Program-made: the position numbers and the translations under genes
Origin: Aphis gossypii
Lineage: Eukaryota > Arthropoda > Insecta > Hemiptera > Aphididae
NCBI RefSeq assembly: GCF_020184175.1
Contig: NW_026083042.1
Span: forward strand, 1-64,000
Length of the DNA: 64,000 bases
Direction: 5' to 3'
In this document: in pieces, positions 45,093-57,950 of the stretch
How positions within the stretch are numbered: the stretch's first letter is position 1
How the letters are laid out: every line of letters starts with the position of its first letter
The notes under the pieces: model-generated
Databases searched by the model: none
What the model was told of the DNA's origin: nothing
The model's input: the letters and a program-made list of their open reading frames with translations, nothing else

Positions 45093-48000
45093 CAGGGGCG
45101 TATTTATGGGGGGGCTGAATGGGCTGCAGCCCCCCCCCCCGAAATTTTAAGAAAATCTAAAAAATCTTTTCATGGTCTATGAAAGTCAATGCAAAATTAT
45201 TAAATTCCATTTTATAGATTTAAAATTCGTATTATTTTATTAGCCTATCTAATCATTCATGGACAAACTACCACGGGAGATGATACTGGAAATCATAGAT
45301 ACTAATAAGAACGGTTTAAGATATCTTAAACCGTGGTTGGCACTGAAAGCGCTAGTATGCAGTGAGTAAAAACATTTATTTGATAAGAAACTTTTCAGCC
45401 GTAATGTACCGTGGGATTGTATGAATCGTCGCTCAACCATTCTATCTTAAACCGTGATAATAAGTAATTATAAACCTTTCGATAACGATCGCCAATCACT
45501 ATAGAGCTACACAATATATATTATGTACATAAATATATTATTTTAATAATTTTCATGGGCACAGTCGCGCAGATACAGATAATAGTATATCTGTGTGATA
45601 TAAACACTGTTATCCTGTTATCAGTTTTGTTTGCGAGTTTTAAATTTCCAATCAGTAAACCGGTAACCGTACAAATAATTTTATCAATAATTAATATATT
45701 ATTATTTAGCGTACTTGTGTCTTGTAGTTCACTTGTACTTTGTAGTTTTCTTACTCTATGGTTTACCACAATAATTTAGCCTGTGTGTTTGTTAATGATT
45801 GTTGTTTGTTTGCTGTTTATATTTTATACTGAACTACTGGAGACTGTACTGACTACTGAATTTGTACTATTATAATTTAAAAAAATGGACAAATTTATCA
45901 TTCGAAAAGCGAAGGTAAGTCAATAAAATACACTCTATACCTAATATTATAAATTCAATTTACAAAATTAGTTAGTATATTCACCAACTTAAACCAACTT
46001 ATTTTACAATATAGGATAAAATGCAACTCGGAGCCACTTCCTATCCTGATGATCCGGCTACAGTTGAAAATGAGTCCTTACCTCCGGCTAAAAAAGTAAA
46101 ATTGGTATGTTATAATAAAGGCTTTAATTTTAATTTTACTCTATATAATATTATTAATCCCATATTTTATAGTTATACTATAGGTATGTACTATAAGTAT
46201 GTACTTTATATTATAAGTATGTGTACTAATTGATTATAATTGATTTTGTTTACACATATTTAGGCTAACTAGCTATTACTGGGCATGCTTAATATATTTC
46301 TCTTGCTTTTTCTATAAATAATGATATTTTTCTTATATTTTATGCTATTATCTACTTAGTAGATTCTACTATATATTTATATACTTTAATGTATAATTGC
46401 TTAATAATTTAAATAAAATGCAAATTATTTTTCTTTTGCTTAATATTTGCTTTAACTAAATAGTTGGTTACGGATGATAGTATTGAAAAAAATTCAAGTT
46501 GTTCCAATTCTTCAAGCATGTTAACTGCGTCAAAGCCAAATGGTACTAGTAAAAATGTTGAATGTAGATAGTTTTAGTCTTTAATTTAATTCATAAGTTA
46601 TAATTTATTACAGCAAAAAATAGTTGTCCAGCTCAATCTTCTAGTCACTCAAAATATGATATTGGTTTGTATATCAATTCCTTAAAAAAAATAACTGATG
46701 AAGATAAAATTGAAATTTTAAGTCATATTTGGACTCCAGATGCTAAATATAATTTCCCAACTGTAGATCATGGTAAATTTAAACGGACATTTCAATTGAA
46801 ATGGCTTGACTTATTCCAGTGGTTGACTTATTCAAACAATAAAAATGGTTCTTTCTGTAAGTTTTGTGTGTTATTTTTGAACTCGCATCATGTTGGCAAG
46901 GGATTGAATACTGCTGTAGGTACACTAATTGTATGACCACACACAAACTTAAAAAATGCTCTTGATACATTTCGAAATCATGAAAAAAACCAATTATCAT
47001 CAGTATGCTTTTCAAATTGCTGAAAATATAATGTCAATTTTGAATAAAAAGAAAGATAGTATTATAATACAGCTTGATACAAAACGAGTAAAGGACATAT
47101 CAGTTAACCGAGCAAAATTGAAACCAATTATTCAGACTATCAGGTTTTGTGGAAGACAACAAATAGCTTTACGAGGACATGAGGATTGGGAACGTATAAC
47201 GATGGATGAACCAGACACAAATGATGGTAATTTTCGTAGTCTTTTACGGTACCGTGCCAAAAGTGGTGATGTTATTTTAAAAGAACATTTTGAGACTACC
47301 AGTTCCCGAGAATTATATACCAGTCCTATAATACAAAATGAGATAATTATAATATTTGGAGAACTTATTCAATCTCACTTAGTAAATGAAATTTCTAAAG
47401 CAGAATTTTTTACAGTTCTTGCAGATGAAACTACAGACATTACTCAGGTAGAACAGTTTTCTTTATGTATAATGTATTATGATGAAACTCTAATGAAAAT
47501 CAGGGAAGATTTTCTTACGTTTGTCCCAGTTGATGATGTTTCTGGTTTAGGGCTAGCCAATACATAACAAAATACATTAGAAAAACTTGGCTTTGATCTA
47601 AATAAATTACGTGGGCAAGGATATGATGGTGCTGCGGCAATGAGGGGTAGCTTTCGTGGAGTTCAAGCTATTATCAAAGAAAAACACCCAAAAGCATTGT
47701 ATATGCATTGCGTTTCTCATTCGTTGAATCTTTGTTTATCAGACGCAGCAAAAATACAAGATACTAGAAATGTTTTTGGGGTGATATCTGATTGTTGTTC
47801 ATGTTTTAATTGTTCGGCTAAGCGTACTACTATTCTTAAAAACAAAATTTTGGAAATAAAACCAAATGTTCAAGCTACAAAATTAAAATCACTGTGTGAA
47901 ACAAGATGGGTTTTACGCCATGAATCGGTTTTGCTTTTTAAAGAATTTTTGGAGCCCATTGTTGCTGCATTGGAACAATTACAAACTGAGGGAACACATG

Positions 48001-49008
48001 GCACTGATTTAACTAGAACTAACGGTATGTTAAACTGCATATATAATTTTAATTTTATTGTAGCAGTTAATATTTCAAGTAAGTTATTAGGATATACATA
48101 TAATTTGTCACAATACTTACAAAAGTCAAATTTAGATCTAGCTACAGCTCTTAAACAAATAGAAACCATAACATTAAAATTTCAAAAAATGAGAGAAAAT
48201 TGTTCAGCTGTATTTGGTGATATTTACAAAGAAGCAAAAGCTATTGCAACATTATTAAATGTCGAGGAAAAAAATCCATGAATATGTGTTAATCAAAGAA
48301 ATCGATCAAATATTCCACATAGTTCCACTGAAGAATACTATATGAGAACAAATTTATCCCCCACTTAGATGATTTAATTTCATCTTTAAATGATCGTTTT
48401 ATGACTCAAAAAGAAACTATTATTTCGTTACAGTATATTTTACCCTCTCTTTGTATTAGTAAATCATTTTTATTTATTCGTGAAGCACTTGATTTTTACA
48501 TGGATGATTTACCAGGTTTTCAAGATACAGTTGAGGCTGAGTATGATTTATGGATATCTAAATGGACCTTAGTAGAACCATCATCAAGACCTTCCACCTC
48601 CACAGACGCTTTAATTTCTTGTAATAAAACTCTATATCCTAATCTCTACCAACTGCTGAAAATACTTGCCATACTTCCCGTGTCAACTGCATCAGCTGAA
48701 CGCAGTTTTTCAACACTGCGAAGGTTAAAAACATATTTGAGAAACTCAACTTCAGAGAATCGTCTTGTTGGTTTAGCATTACTAAATATTCATAGAGATA
48801 TTTGTATAACGGACGATATGGTTTTAGACAAGTTTGCCAACAGTGGACGAGCTAGACGTTTAAAACTTATTATATAGTACCCACCTAATACCTACATTGT
48901 ATACATTGTGTTTTAAATCATTAAATATAATTTTTTTGTTTTACTGTATTACTATGTTTATAAATGTTAATCAGCCCCTCCCGAAATAAAATTCTGGATA
49001 CGCGCCTG
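45093..49008 (+). mobile_element. hAT element, 3.9 kb
   Basis: Left end CAGGGGCGTATTTATGGGGG at 45093 and right end ...GGATACGCGCCTG at 49008 are imperfect inverted repeats, each with a run close to GGGGCTG. Flanks GTATAGGC (45085-45092) and GTATATGC (49009-49016) are an 8-bp duplication with one mismatch, typical of hAT. A zinc-finger hAT transposase gene with lesions lies inside. Confidence 0.93.
45885..48877 (+). pseudogene. hAT transposase (TTF zinc-finger/DUF4371 type)
   Basis: Small 5' exons at 45885-45914, about 46018-46103 and about 46463-46550 lead to a large coding part from about 46612. A TTF-type finger region (WLTYSNNKNGSFCKFCVLF) comes first, then the hAT core: ADETTDITQ, GQGYDGAAAM, HCVSHSLNL and CETRWVLR. 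The C-terminal dimerisation domain (ILAILPVSTASAERSFS) ends at 48877. Lesions: a stop near 46936 with a frameshift, a TAA at 47565-47567, and a stop near 48281 with further shifts before 48401. The gene cannot work as is. Confidence 0.88.
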
Positions 49009-49016
49009 GTATATGC

Positions 49017-49534
49017 ATAGTAAATATATGGGAAACTTTAAAATATATAATATTCCAGTAATATACGTAGGTATGTATAATATATTATTAAACGGTGGTA
49101 ATAGTTAAATATATTAGAGCTTTAACTCTCGACAATCAAATGTAAAAACGAAAAAAAAAAGCAAAAAATCAAGAGCGTCCAGGTGGCCGTGCGTTTCAAG
49201 GCGCTGCCGTCGGATCGACGACGAATTCGCCGTAGCGGGATTCCAATCTGGCTACCTTAGCACGGGGACCTAACGCCTAAACCTATCGACCATGACAAAA
49301 TAAACAGGTATGACAGCAACTTAGTGATACGCATAAAATGGCTGACGATTTGCTCCTTATCAGTACGTTTGTTATCATTCACAATTCAAATTTAATTTAA
49401 TTCAAATCATTGACAAAAAATCAGTAAATCATTATTTTATTAAACATTAAACAATAAAAAACATTTTATAGACTTAACATACCTTACTAACTTAGTATGA
49501 ACCATGAACACATAAAATATAGCTTATTCAATTT
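49017..49534. other. Gap with a tRNA-like sequence
   Basis: At about 49183-49300, GGCCGTGCGTTTCAAGGCGC resembles a tRNA A-box region and GCGGGATTCCAATC resembles a B-box complement. The two are in opposite orientations, so this is at best a scrambled tRNA or tRNA-derived SINE fragment. Nothing else seen. Confidence 0.3.
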
Positions 49535-52150
49535 TTATTTGGTAAATTTTTGTATTTTTTGTTTATCTTTTTTTTTAAACTGTTGGTCCATAATTTTCCT
49601 GTTCAGATTATTCAATCTTATATAAGTTCGAGTTCGAATTATGCATTGAATAACCTCTTCAGGTATTCCTAAATATTCAATATGTGGTTTTACAGTTTTC
49701 ATAAGTTTTTTAAAAATATTTGGCTCATTGGATAAATTGTCCTTGTGAATTTCTTTAAAATATTTTTCAAATATTTTTACAGCTTTAAATAAATCATTCG
49801 ACGGAATCTTCAAACTGCCTTTAGACATATATTTGGTCCAACTATTTAAATCTCCATCATATGTACCTATTAAATGTGGAAACTTTTCAGAAAACCTATT
49901 TGCAACATAACCAGTCACATATTGTGCACAATTCTCCTCAATGCTATCAAATGGTTCTTCAATGTTTAGCTAAAATACATAGGTAGATAGTAATTATTAA
50001 AATCTTATTTGTTCCATTATTATTTATTTTATATTAATTAATTTATAATTAGGTACTTCAAACTGTTGTAAAATATCCAAGTGTGTTTGTGGAACCACTA
50101 TTTGTCGAACTCCAACAGTAGATTCGAGATTGGCTACATCATCAGTGACAACTGTTTGGTCATTTTCATTAAGATTAGAATCAGTTATGATTGTAAGTGT
50201 TAAGCAGTCGTTTTCTTCTAATAAGTTTGTTTCAATACTCTGTTCAGTGTTAGTTTTATTCGTGAACACAACATTTGAATGCTTTCCCAGTATAAACCAT
50301 CTTAAGCTAAAGCAATTAAGGAACAAATTTACTTTAGCTACCTAGCACATTTTTTGAATTTTTTCTTTCGAAAGAAACATATAATAATATAACATATAAT
50401 ATATAATAATATAACATATAATAATCTGATAATATAATATGGTATAAAATTCATTCGTCTAATCCCATTGCACATTGTAATGTGCATAGTTCAGGGCCTA
50501 ATATCGTGAGAACGGTTATAGATACTAATCATTTGATAAGAGGTAAACTTATTCATATGCTATTTATTTGTATTAATATCGTGTCACGGTAATTTTGAGA
50601 TTATCAAGGAATGTTGGATAAATAAAATTACAAAAAAAAAAAAAAAAATCCAAAGACATCATATTTTTCTTGATATTTTATAGAATCTCACTGTGTTAAA
50701 AGGTAAACATACTTGTGATTAAACTGAAATCGAAAATATCACGTGTTCTAACATATGATATAATAATTTTAATCAACTTAACTCTAATCAGTGATTTTAT
50801 ATCAATTATTCAATTGTATGCACATTGTAATGTGCCTGTTGTCTGAAAGGGTTAAAGAATTATATAAATACAACATACCAATGTTTAAAGTCTAGAGCAG
50901 TTATATTTGAACTTGCACTTCCCGCCATACCTTTTAAATAGCTATATAAATTTTCCAATGCATCCTGATTTAACTTTCGGCTTAAAATGTAAGAAATTCA
51001 ATGTAATTCTTTTAAATCATCCAATAAATTCTTTAAAGATTTATTACATATCAAAATTCCTTAAAAAAAATTGTGATTTATATTGTATTCAGATATATAT
51101 CATAAAAAAATATTGTATTTTCAAATCTTTTTGAAATGGGAGCAAATGTTGTTTCTTGTGAAATCTCATAATCAGTATAAAATTACTCATTTTCTCAATC
51201 AGTTCATTTTGATCTTTTAAATTTAGTCCATAACTTTCTGTACCATTATCAAACTTTTGCTTTTTATTAAATAGATCAAACCATTGATCAATCAAAGAAA
51301 TCATTTGTGCGGCCTATCATCAAACAAAATTGTGTATCATAATACGTGAAATAGAAAATTCTAAAAAAGCTTAAATATAATTATTAATTAAAATTATCTA
51401 TAACTCTTACATCTCACCAATTATATTTATCTATATATTGCTGTTCACCAAAAAAAGCAATTGCCTTTACAACACTATTTGATAGCAGCTGTACTGTAAT
51501 GTCTCTCAGAAACTTTGTATGCAAATTTAAAATCATGTTTTGAGTTATAATTTATAAGTTCCTGAAATATATGTATCCCAACATATTTTCCATTTGGTAA
51601 TACAAACCCTCTAAAAAATATATGTATATAAATAATATCAGCTTGTTTTATCATTTTCAATAATACACACTGATCAAGTAGATGATATCTTAAAAGTTTC
51701 ATTAAATGAGGAACATCTGCAAAAACATGGATATTTCTCTGGGTACATGGATGTTCAAATGATGAATTTGTTATTGATATATTTAAATTTCTCCACAATC
51801 GAATATTGGATGGGCCCATATCATTGACTATCGCTATAGTATCATAACCAATATTATGTAGCCCTTTATGATATCGAATAACAATTCGTTTGTCATATTG
51901 GTGTCATAATCATAATATATGGGTTGCTTCCAATCTTTTACTATACCTATAATTATGAACGATAGTCAATAAAATTGATTATATTGAAAATTTTAGTTTC
52001 ATAATTTACCTCGAGCAATCACAGTTTGCACACGTTTATATGGGCCTAATACTTGCTCATTTTGTTTATCAAAACAAATTCTTTTTGATATATACGTTTC
52101 ATCAAAACTTAAAACCGTTAGTTTATCAATTTTACTAAATGACTCGCCCT
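49535..52150 (-). pseudogene. 5'-truncated P-element transposase E, same family as C
   Basis: Exons on minus, from 5': 52150-52015 (LSFDETYISKR, RNase H-like acidic motif), about 51950-51475 (IHVFADVPHLMK), 51304-51120 (QWFDLFNKK, LLPFQK), about 51063-50878 (KLNQDALENLYSYLKG), 50310-50050 (LRWFILGKHSNVVFT) and 49970-49535 (GYVANRFSEKFPHLI, RTRTYIRLNNLN). Order and sequence parallel element C. The THAP and N-terminal exons are missing: upstream of 52190 an unrelated repeat begins. Stops and a frameshift are present near 51590-51650 and 50985. Element ends were not identified. Confidence 0.8.
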
Positions 52151-52198
52151 GAAAATACAAATGATAGAATTAAAAAAATTATTTTCTTAATTTTAGAT

Positions 52199-53539
52199 TC
52201 TGAACGGAGTGATGAATGTATTGATTTTACAATGATGTGTGTTTTTTTTTGTCTGTCGACAACATTTGGAGCAGTAAAAATGCTTCGATTTTTGACTTCA
52301 GCCCTTCTTTGAAAAGGAAATTGAATCTAATTGGTACTTTGGGGGGTCAAAAGTTAAAAATTTTCAATACTTTTTAAATGAATCGGGAAAAACCCTAAAA
52401 AAATGAGGGAAAACCGGGATTTTTTACGCAAAACCAGTTTTCGTCAAAATCGAATTTTTTATTTTGCAATAACTCAAAAACTCATCGATTTAAATACTTG
52501 AAATTTTCACCAAATGTTTATATTAGCGTTTTCCATACACCGTTAAATTTTCAAAGCATTTTGACTTTTTTTGAACTATTTATAGACAATTGAAATTTTC
52601 AATTTTTCTATGTATTTTTTTTTTAAATAACGATAAAAATATTTTGGCTGACCAGAAAATCTTGAATATTTAATACAAAGTTTCTTATAAGTTGTTCTTG
52701 ATGTGATAAAAAAAAATCCGAAATTGTTAGTCACAATTTTTTTTTTATAAGTGCTTAAAGTTCGAATTTATACGAAATATGTCAAAATTGCGAAAATTTG
52801 CAAGTAATTTTGTGGTTGGAAAATCGTAAAATTTTTTTCTTTTATAACTAAGTTTTGAAAATTTGGTACAAGGTTCTCCATAAATTTTTCTTCAAATATC
52901 TGTAAAAAAAACTCTACCGGATGCAGACAAAACAATTTTATGAGTGTTTGAAATTTAAATTTGTACAAAACCGCGTTAAATACGGTTTAGCCTTAAACGA
53001 TTTTTGATATTTGTTATTATTCAAATAGTATAAGTCGTAAATACTTGAAAATTTTACCAGTTATTTAGATTGGAATTTTCTTTACATGATTAATTTTCAA
53101 AATATTTTGAGTTTTTTGAGCTATTTATAGACAACTGAAATTTTCAATTTTCCTAAGAATTTTTTTTTGAAGTGTCAATAAAATTTTTTTGGCATAGTCA
53201 AAATATTTGAAAAATTAATACAAAGTTCCTCATAAGTTATTCTTATAGTGATTAAAAAATTATAAGAATACATATGCATAATTTTTTTTTATTAGCATTT
53301 GAAGTTCAAATTTTGACAAAAATTCGTCAAAATCATGAATATTTGCAAAATATTTTATAGTTTAAAATTCATAAAATTGTTTGTATTTATACCTAAAATC
53401 TAAGTCAAAATTGATTAACCATGCCTTTTGCGAATGCGTCCTAATTGAAAAATAAAATATTTGTTTCAAAATAGAATATACGACAATATTTAAATATAAT
53501 ATATCCTAGACTGACAAATCATCTCCGTTCAGAATCGTT
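52199..53539. repeat. Non-coding repeat with inverted GATTCTGAACGGAG ends
   Basis: GATTCTGAACGGAG at 52199 recurs inverted as CTCCGTTCAGAATC ending at 53539. The inside has internal duplications: a segment with TTTTCAAA.CATTTTGA and ACTATTTATAGACAA occurs near 52545-52600 and again near 53095-53145. No coding capacity and no clear target duplication. Related fragments occur at 5872-6070 and about 32988. Confidence 0.6.
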
Positions 53540-53960
53540 TTTCGTATACAATGATTCCTATCATTGCATTCAAATGTAACCTACCCTAGTCCGAGGTCCA
53601 CCCCACTTCCTAATGTACAGCAGAGCGGTACCCACTTACCGACTTTTTGTTATTATTTACCCTTAAATTTCATGAGTGACATTACGCTTGTAAGTAAACC
53701 TGGATTCAAAGAGAATTTTGATGCCCATGCTCGAAGTGTAGACATACCTTAAGATTTGCAAATTATTTTGTAGTTCAAAATTCATAAAATTGTTTATATT
53801 TATATATAACGTTAAATATTTAGACTGACAAATCATCTCTGTTCAGAATCGTTTTTCGTTTACAATGATACCTATCATTGCATTCAAATTTAACCTACTC
53901 TAGTCCAAGGTCCAACCCACCCTCTAATGTACAGCAGAGCGGTACCCACTTGCCGACTTT
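53511..53960. repeat. Two direct copies of a 135-bp repeat
   Basis: GACTGACAAATCATCTC...CAGCAGAGCGGTACCCACTT occurs at about 53511-53645 and about 53825-53960 with few differences; the inverted copy is at about 5881-6016. The spacer between the two copies contains a short frame of no note. Confidence 0.8.
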
Positions 53961-54257
53961 TTTGATATTAAATATTAATTTTTGGCATATAAAATAATCT
54001 TTTTTTTGTATCTAAAGAAAGAGACATGAAAAAATTACTTGTCGACTCACAGGTCATGATCGTTTAGTGGTAGTGATAATTTTTTTTACATTCACGATGT
54101 ACAATATTATATGTATAATCTAATAAGGCCGCTACCTAGGGCCACATACAATGCCTTAGCCACTCTATAATAAAATATATAATACTGAAATATTACACTT
54201 AGTTGGCCAAACAAAACTACTGTATAATGTTTTGTAGAAACACCTATCTTGTTGTAA
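53961..54257. other. AT-rich gap left of P element F
   Basis: No gene or element end recognised before the duplication TAATAACC at 54258. Confidence 0.45.
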
Positions 54258-54587
54258 TAATAACCCACAGAGTAATAAGAATATAGAGATGGCAATTGTA
54301 CATTGGCACATATGTACAATATACTGCCATGTGTGTCTATTACCAAATACATATAAAGCTAGATAGCGCTGCGTTCTACCTATTTATTATTTTAGACAAA
54401 AATAGTCTAAGTGATAGCAAATAAGTAAATATTCAATAATATTTATTATATTATAATACTATTACCTATTATAAATTATAATATATTACCCGTAAGGCGT
54501 ACAGTAAATAATTATAAGTAGGTACTTATTATACTATATTATTTAAGCATATACTATAGACTATAATAGTACATTATTACTATTAAA

Positions 54588-57500
54588 ATGCCGAGCTGCG
54601 CTATTTGTGGTAGAAGCAGAAATAAAAAAACTAAAGAGGAGCATATTACATTTCATAGGTAAATACTATATAAATTTATAATAGTACATAAGATATTAAG
54701 ATAACTACTAGTAGTAACTTTGTAAGATATTAATGATATTATATAATATTATATGTACAACACAATACAATATACCTTTCATTTAGCTAAATTGGATTTA
54801 TACTTATTAAATAAGAATCTTGTTTGTATCATAGAGTTATAAGAATATTAAAATAAGTAGGTTATTTTTATTATTATTACCTAATGGTTAATACTGAAAT
54901 TGTTGTCTATAATTCGAAGGCTTCCTCAATCTACTATGGTTCAAGCACAATGGTTAACATTTTCCAGGGAAAATGGAATCCATGAGAGCTTATTGAAGCC
55001 TTCTGTTAGTTTATTTTGTTCAGCCCACTTCACTGCTTCTTGTTTCGAGAGATATACTTATACCACACATTTAAAATTGAATGCTGTTCCAACAATTATG
55101 ATCAAAAGAGTAAAATGTGTAAGCTACATTATTATACAATATTTATTTATCATCTATATGTCGTGTTATTCACCTATATAAATATGTAATGCAACCTAGC
55201 AATATTAAAGCATTATAGAATCAGCTAGTTTTAAATAATAATCATAATAATTTTAGGCAAAAATTCTCTACCCAGAAATTAAGATACCTATTTGCATCAA
55301 CGAACCTCTATGTATCCAAAGTAGTAGCTCAACACTAACTTGCAGCGATTTGACAGATCATCCTATTTCTGAAGAAACTACAGGATCTAGTGAATGTAGT
55401 TCTCCAACAGTTGTTCTAGTATTGCTTCATATTTTTATTTTTATTCTTTTAAATAAATTAATTGTAAATAAATTGTTTAGGTTTTTAAAAGATCTGCCAA
55501 ACAAATTACATTTGAAAAGCACAACTCTCCAGAATCTCTAACCTGTGACTCCACTTTATTGAATGCTGTTATTTCAAAGGTATAATTAGTTATTAAAACT
55601 TAATAAGGAACTACTAAAAAATATTAACATGAAAATTGATTTGTTTATATGTTTTAAAAGGAATCTAGTAAAATGATGATTGATGAAATGTGTAAGCCCG
55701 TTATAAATGACTCACCAAATCGTCTTAGACTCAAGAGAACTGTATCATCGTTGGCAAATATTAATATATTGAAGTCAAAAAAGATTAAACTGCTCAATCA
55801 AAAAGTGAAACGTCAAGGCAAAAAAAATAGCTTCAATGAAACGAGTGATCGAGACTTTGAAAAAAAATAACCTTGTCAATTATGACACAAGTGAATTGTT
55901 GTCTTCCAGTTTTGGTAAGCATAAAGATATGCTATGTAGATTTGTTGATAATAATCAAGGTAAAAAGCTAAAAAAAAATATAGTCAAGAGTTAAGACGTT
56001 TTGCCATCACACTGCACTTCTTTTCTGCCAGGGCATATAACTTTATTAGAAACGAATTTAGTACTGTTATGCCACATCCCCGTACATTAAGTAAATGATA
56101 TGCTCATACTAATGCTAATCCTGGTTTTACTAGTGAAACACTTAAAATTTTAAACTTAAAATGTAAAAATTCTGATCACCCAATAATGGCAATACGTCAT
56201 CATGTAGAATGGGATGGAAAAAACTACCATGGTTATGTTGATTTTGGAGCTGGTATTGATAGTGATAAGTCAGATATTGTTTCTGAATGTTTTGTTTTTA
56301 TGTTGGTGTCTATAAATGAACGGTGGAAGATTCCAGTAGGAATTTTTTTGGTTAACCATTTAAATAGCTCTCAAAAGTATGAGTTAATTAATCAATGTTT
56401 AAAGTTAGTATTTGAGACTGGTGTAGAGGTAGTTAGTTTGACTTTTGATGGATGTTCATCAAATATAAATATGGCCAAACAATTAGGATGCAACTTTAAT
56501 ATTAAAACATTAAAAAGTGAATTTGAATTTAAAAAAGACAATAATTCAATTAAAAAAATTTACATTTTTCCTGATCCTGCTCATATGATTAAATTGGTAA
56601 GAAATACATTTGGAGAAAAAAAAATTCTGTTAGACAGCAACAATAATGAAATTAATTTTAGTTATCTTCAAAAACTTTTAATACTTTAGAAAAATGAAGG
56701 GTTGCATTTAGGTAACAAATTAAGAAAACAGCATATTATATTTTTTAAACAGAAAATGAAGGTTAAACTGGCTACTCAATTATTGAGCAAGTCAGTTGCC
56801 GATGCATTAGAATTTTGTAAAGATGTATTGCACCTAGATGAATTTCAATCATGTGGTCCTACAATTCATTTTATTAGGTTATCCAATGATGCCTTTGATA
56901 TATTAAATTCGAGAAATCTTAAACAATATAGGAAAAAAAAAGTTTTATGCAACAAGAATATAAATGATTGTAAAATATTTATACATCACTTTTCCAATTA
57001 TATACAAAATTTAAAGTTTTCTGATGGTAATTTAGTAATAAATTCTAACAGAAAGACCGGATTTTTAGGGTTTCTTATGTGTTTTAATTCGTTATTATAT
57101 TTGTATAAAGAACTTATTGAATCCAATTGTTTAAAATTTCTTCCTTGTTATAAGATGAGTCAGGATCACTTGGAACTATTTTTAGGAGCAATAAGGTCTC
57201 ATCAAGGCTTCAATAATAATCCCACAGCCCGACAGTTAAGAGCTGCGTATCTTAAACTTTTAATTCATGCCGAAATTAAACAAGGAGGTATAGGTAATTG
57301 CATTCCTTTAGAAGATATTGATATTTTAGTAAATTCTAGTTCTAATTAATATAAAAGAACCATATGAGAAAATTAATGAAACAAATATTAACTATGTTAA
57401 TGATATTGAATGTGAAATTGAGACATATTTTTTGAAAGATCATGATTACATAATTAACAACAATTCCTTATCTCATTTTTCTCATGAAATAATTATTTAT

Positions 57501-57950
57501 ATAAGTGGCTTTGTTTCTCATAAATTAACCAGTAAAATAAAGTGTGAAATTTGTTTATTAGCATTAATTGGTAAAAAAGAAAACTTTTTAAAATCACTAA
57601 TTAATCTAAAAGATAATGGATGATTAGTTTATCCAAGTAATGATGTGATTGATATTTGTGTTCAAACAGAAAAAACTATGAGAACATTTGGTTTAAATAA
57701 TTTGAAAAATTTAAATAAATTACATATTCAGAATAAAACACTTAGTTGTTTTATCAATGATTCTCAAATTTTTAATAATATACAGTTTCATAATGAAAAT
57801 GATCCATTTAATAACCATACTATACTTTTAATTAAATCTATTATATTATGTTATTATGACTTAAAAATTAATTACATATGTAAAAAACAAAACGAAACAG
57901 ATTCTTTACGTACATGGTTCAATAAAATGGTCATTTTTAAAGGTCAATGA
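54588..57950 (+). pseudogene. THAP-domain P-element transposase of element F
   Basis: Exon 1 (54588-54658) opens the THAP domain (MPSCAICGRSRN, ITFHR). Exon 2 (about 54916-55118) completes it (AQWLTFSREN, LFCSAHFTASCF, LNAVPT). Linker exons follow to about 55867. The core is at 55985-57349: LRRFAITLHFFSARAYNF, a VSLTFDGCSSN acidic motif, IFPDPAHMIKLVRN, FLGFLMCFNSLL and the P signature QDHLELFLGAIRSHQGFNN. The C terminus runs through 57432-57950. Breaks: a frameshift after 55860, TGA at 56098-56100, TAG at 56687-56689, and stops near 57347 and 57621. Confidence 0.88.

Noticed and set aside
49183..49300. tRNA gene
   Set aside because: A-box-like and B-box-like strings are in opposite orientations and no cloverleaf could be drawn.
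50350..50440. Possible CRISPR-like or satellite array (AACATATAATAAT units)
   Set aside because: Simple AT-rich tandem repeat without spacers; this is eukaryotic DNA.
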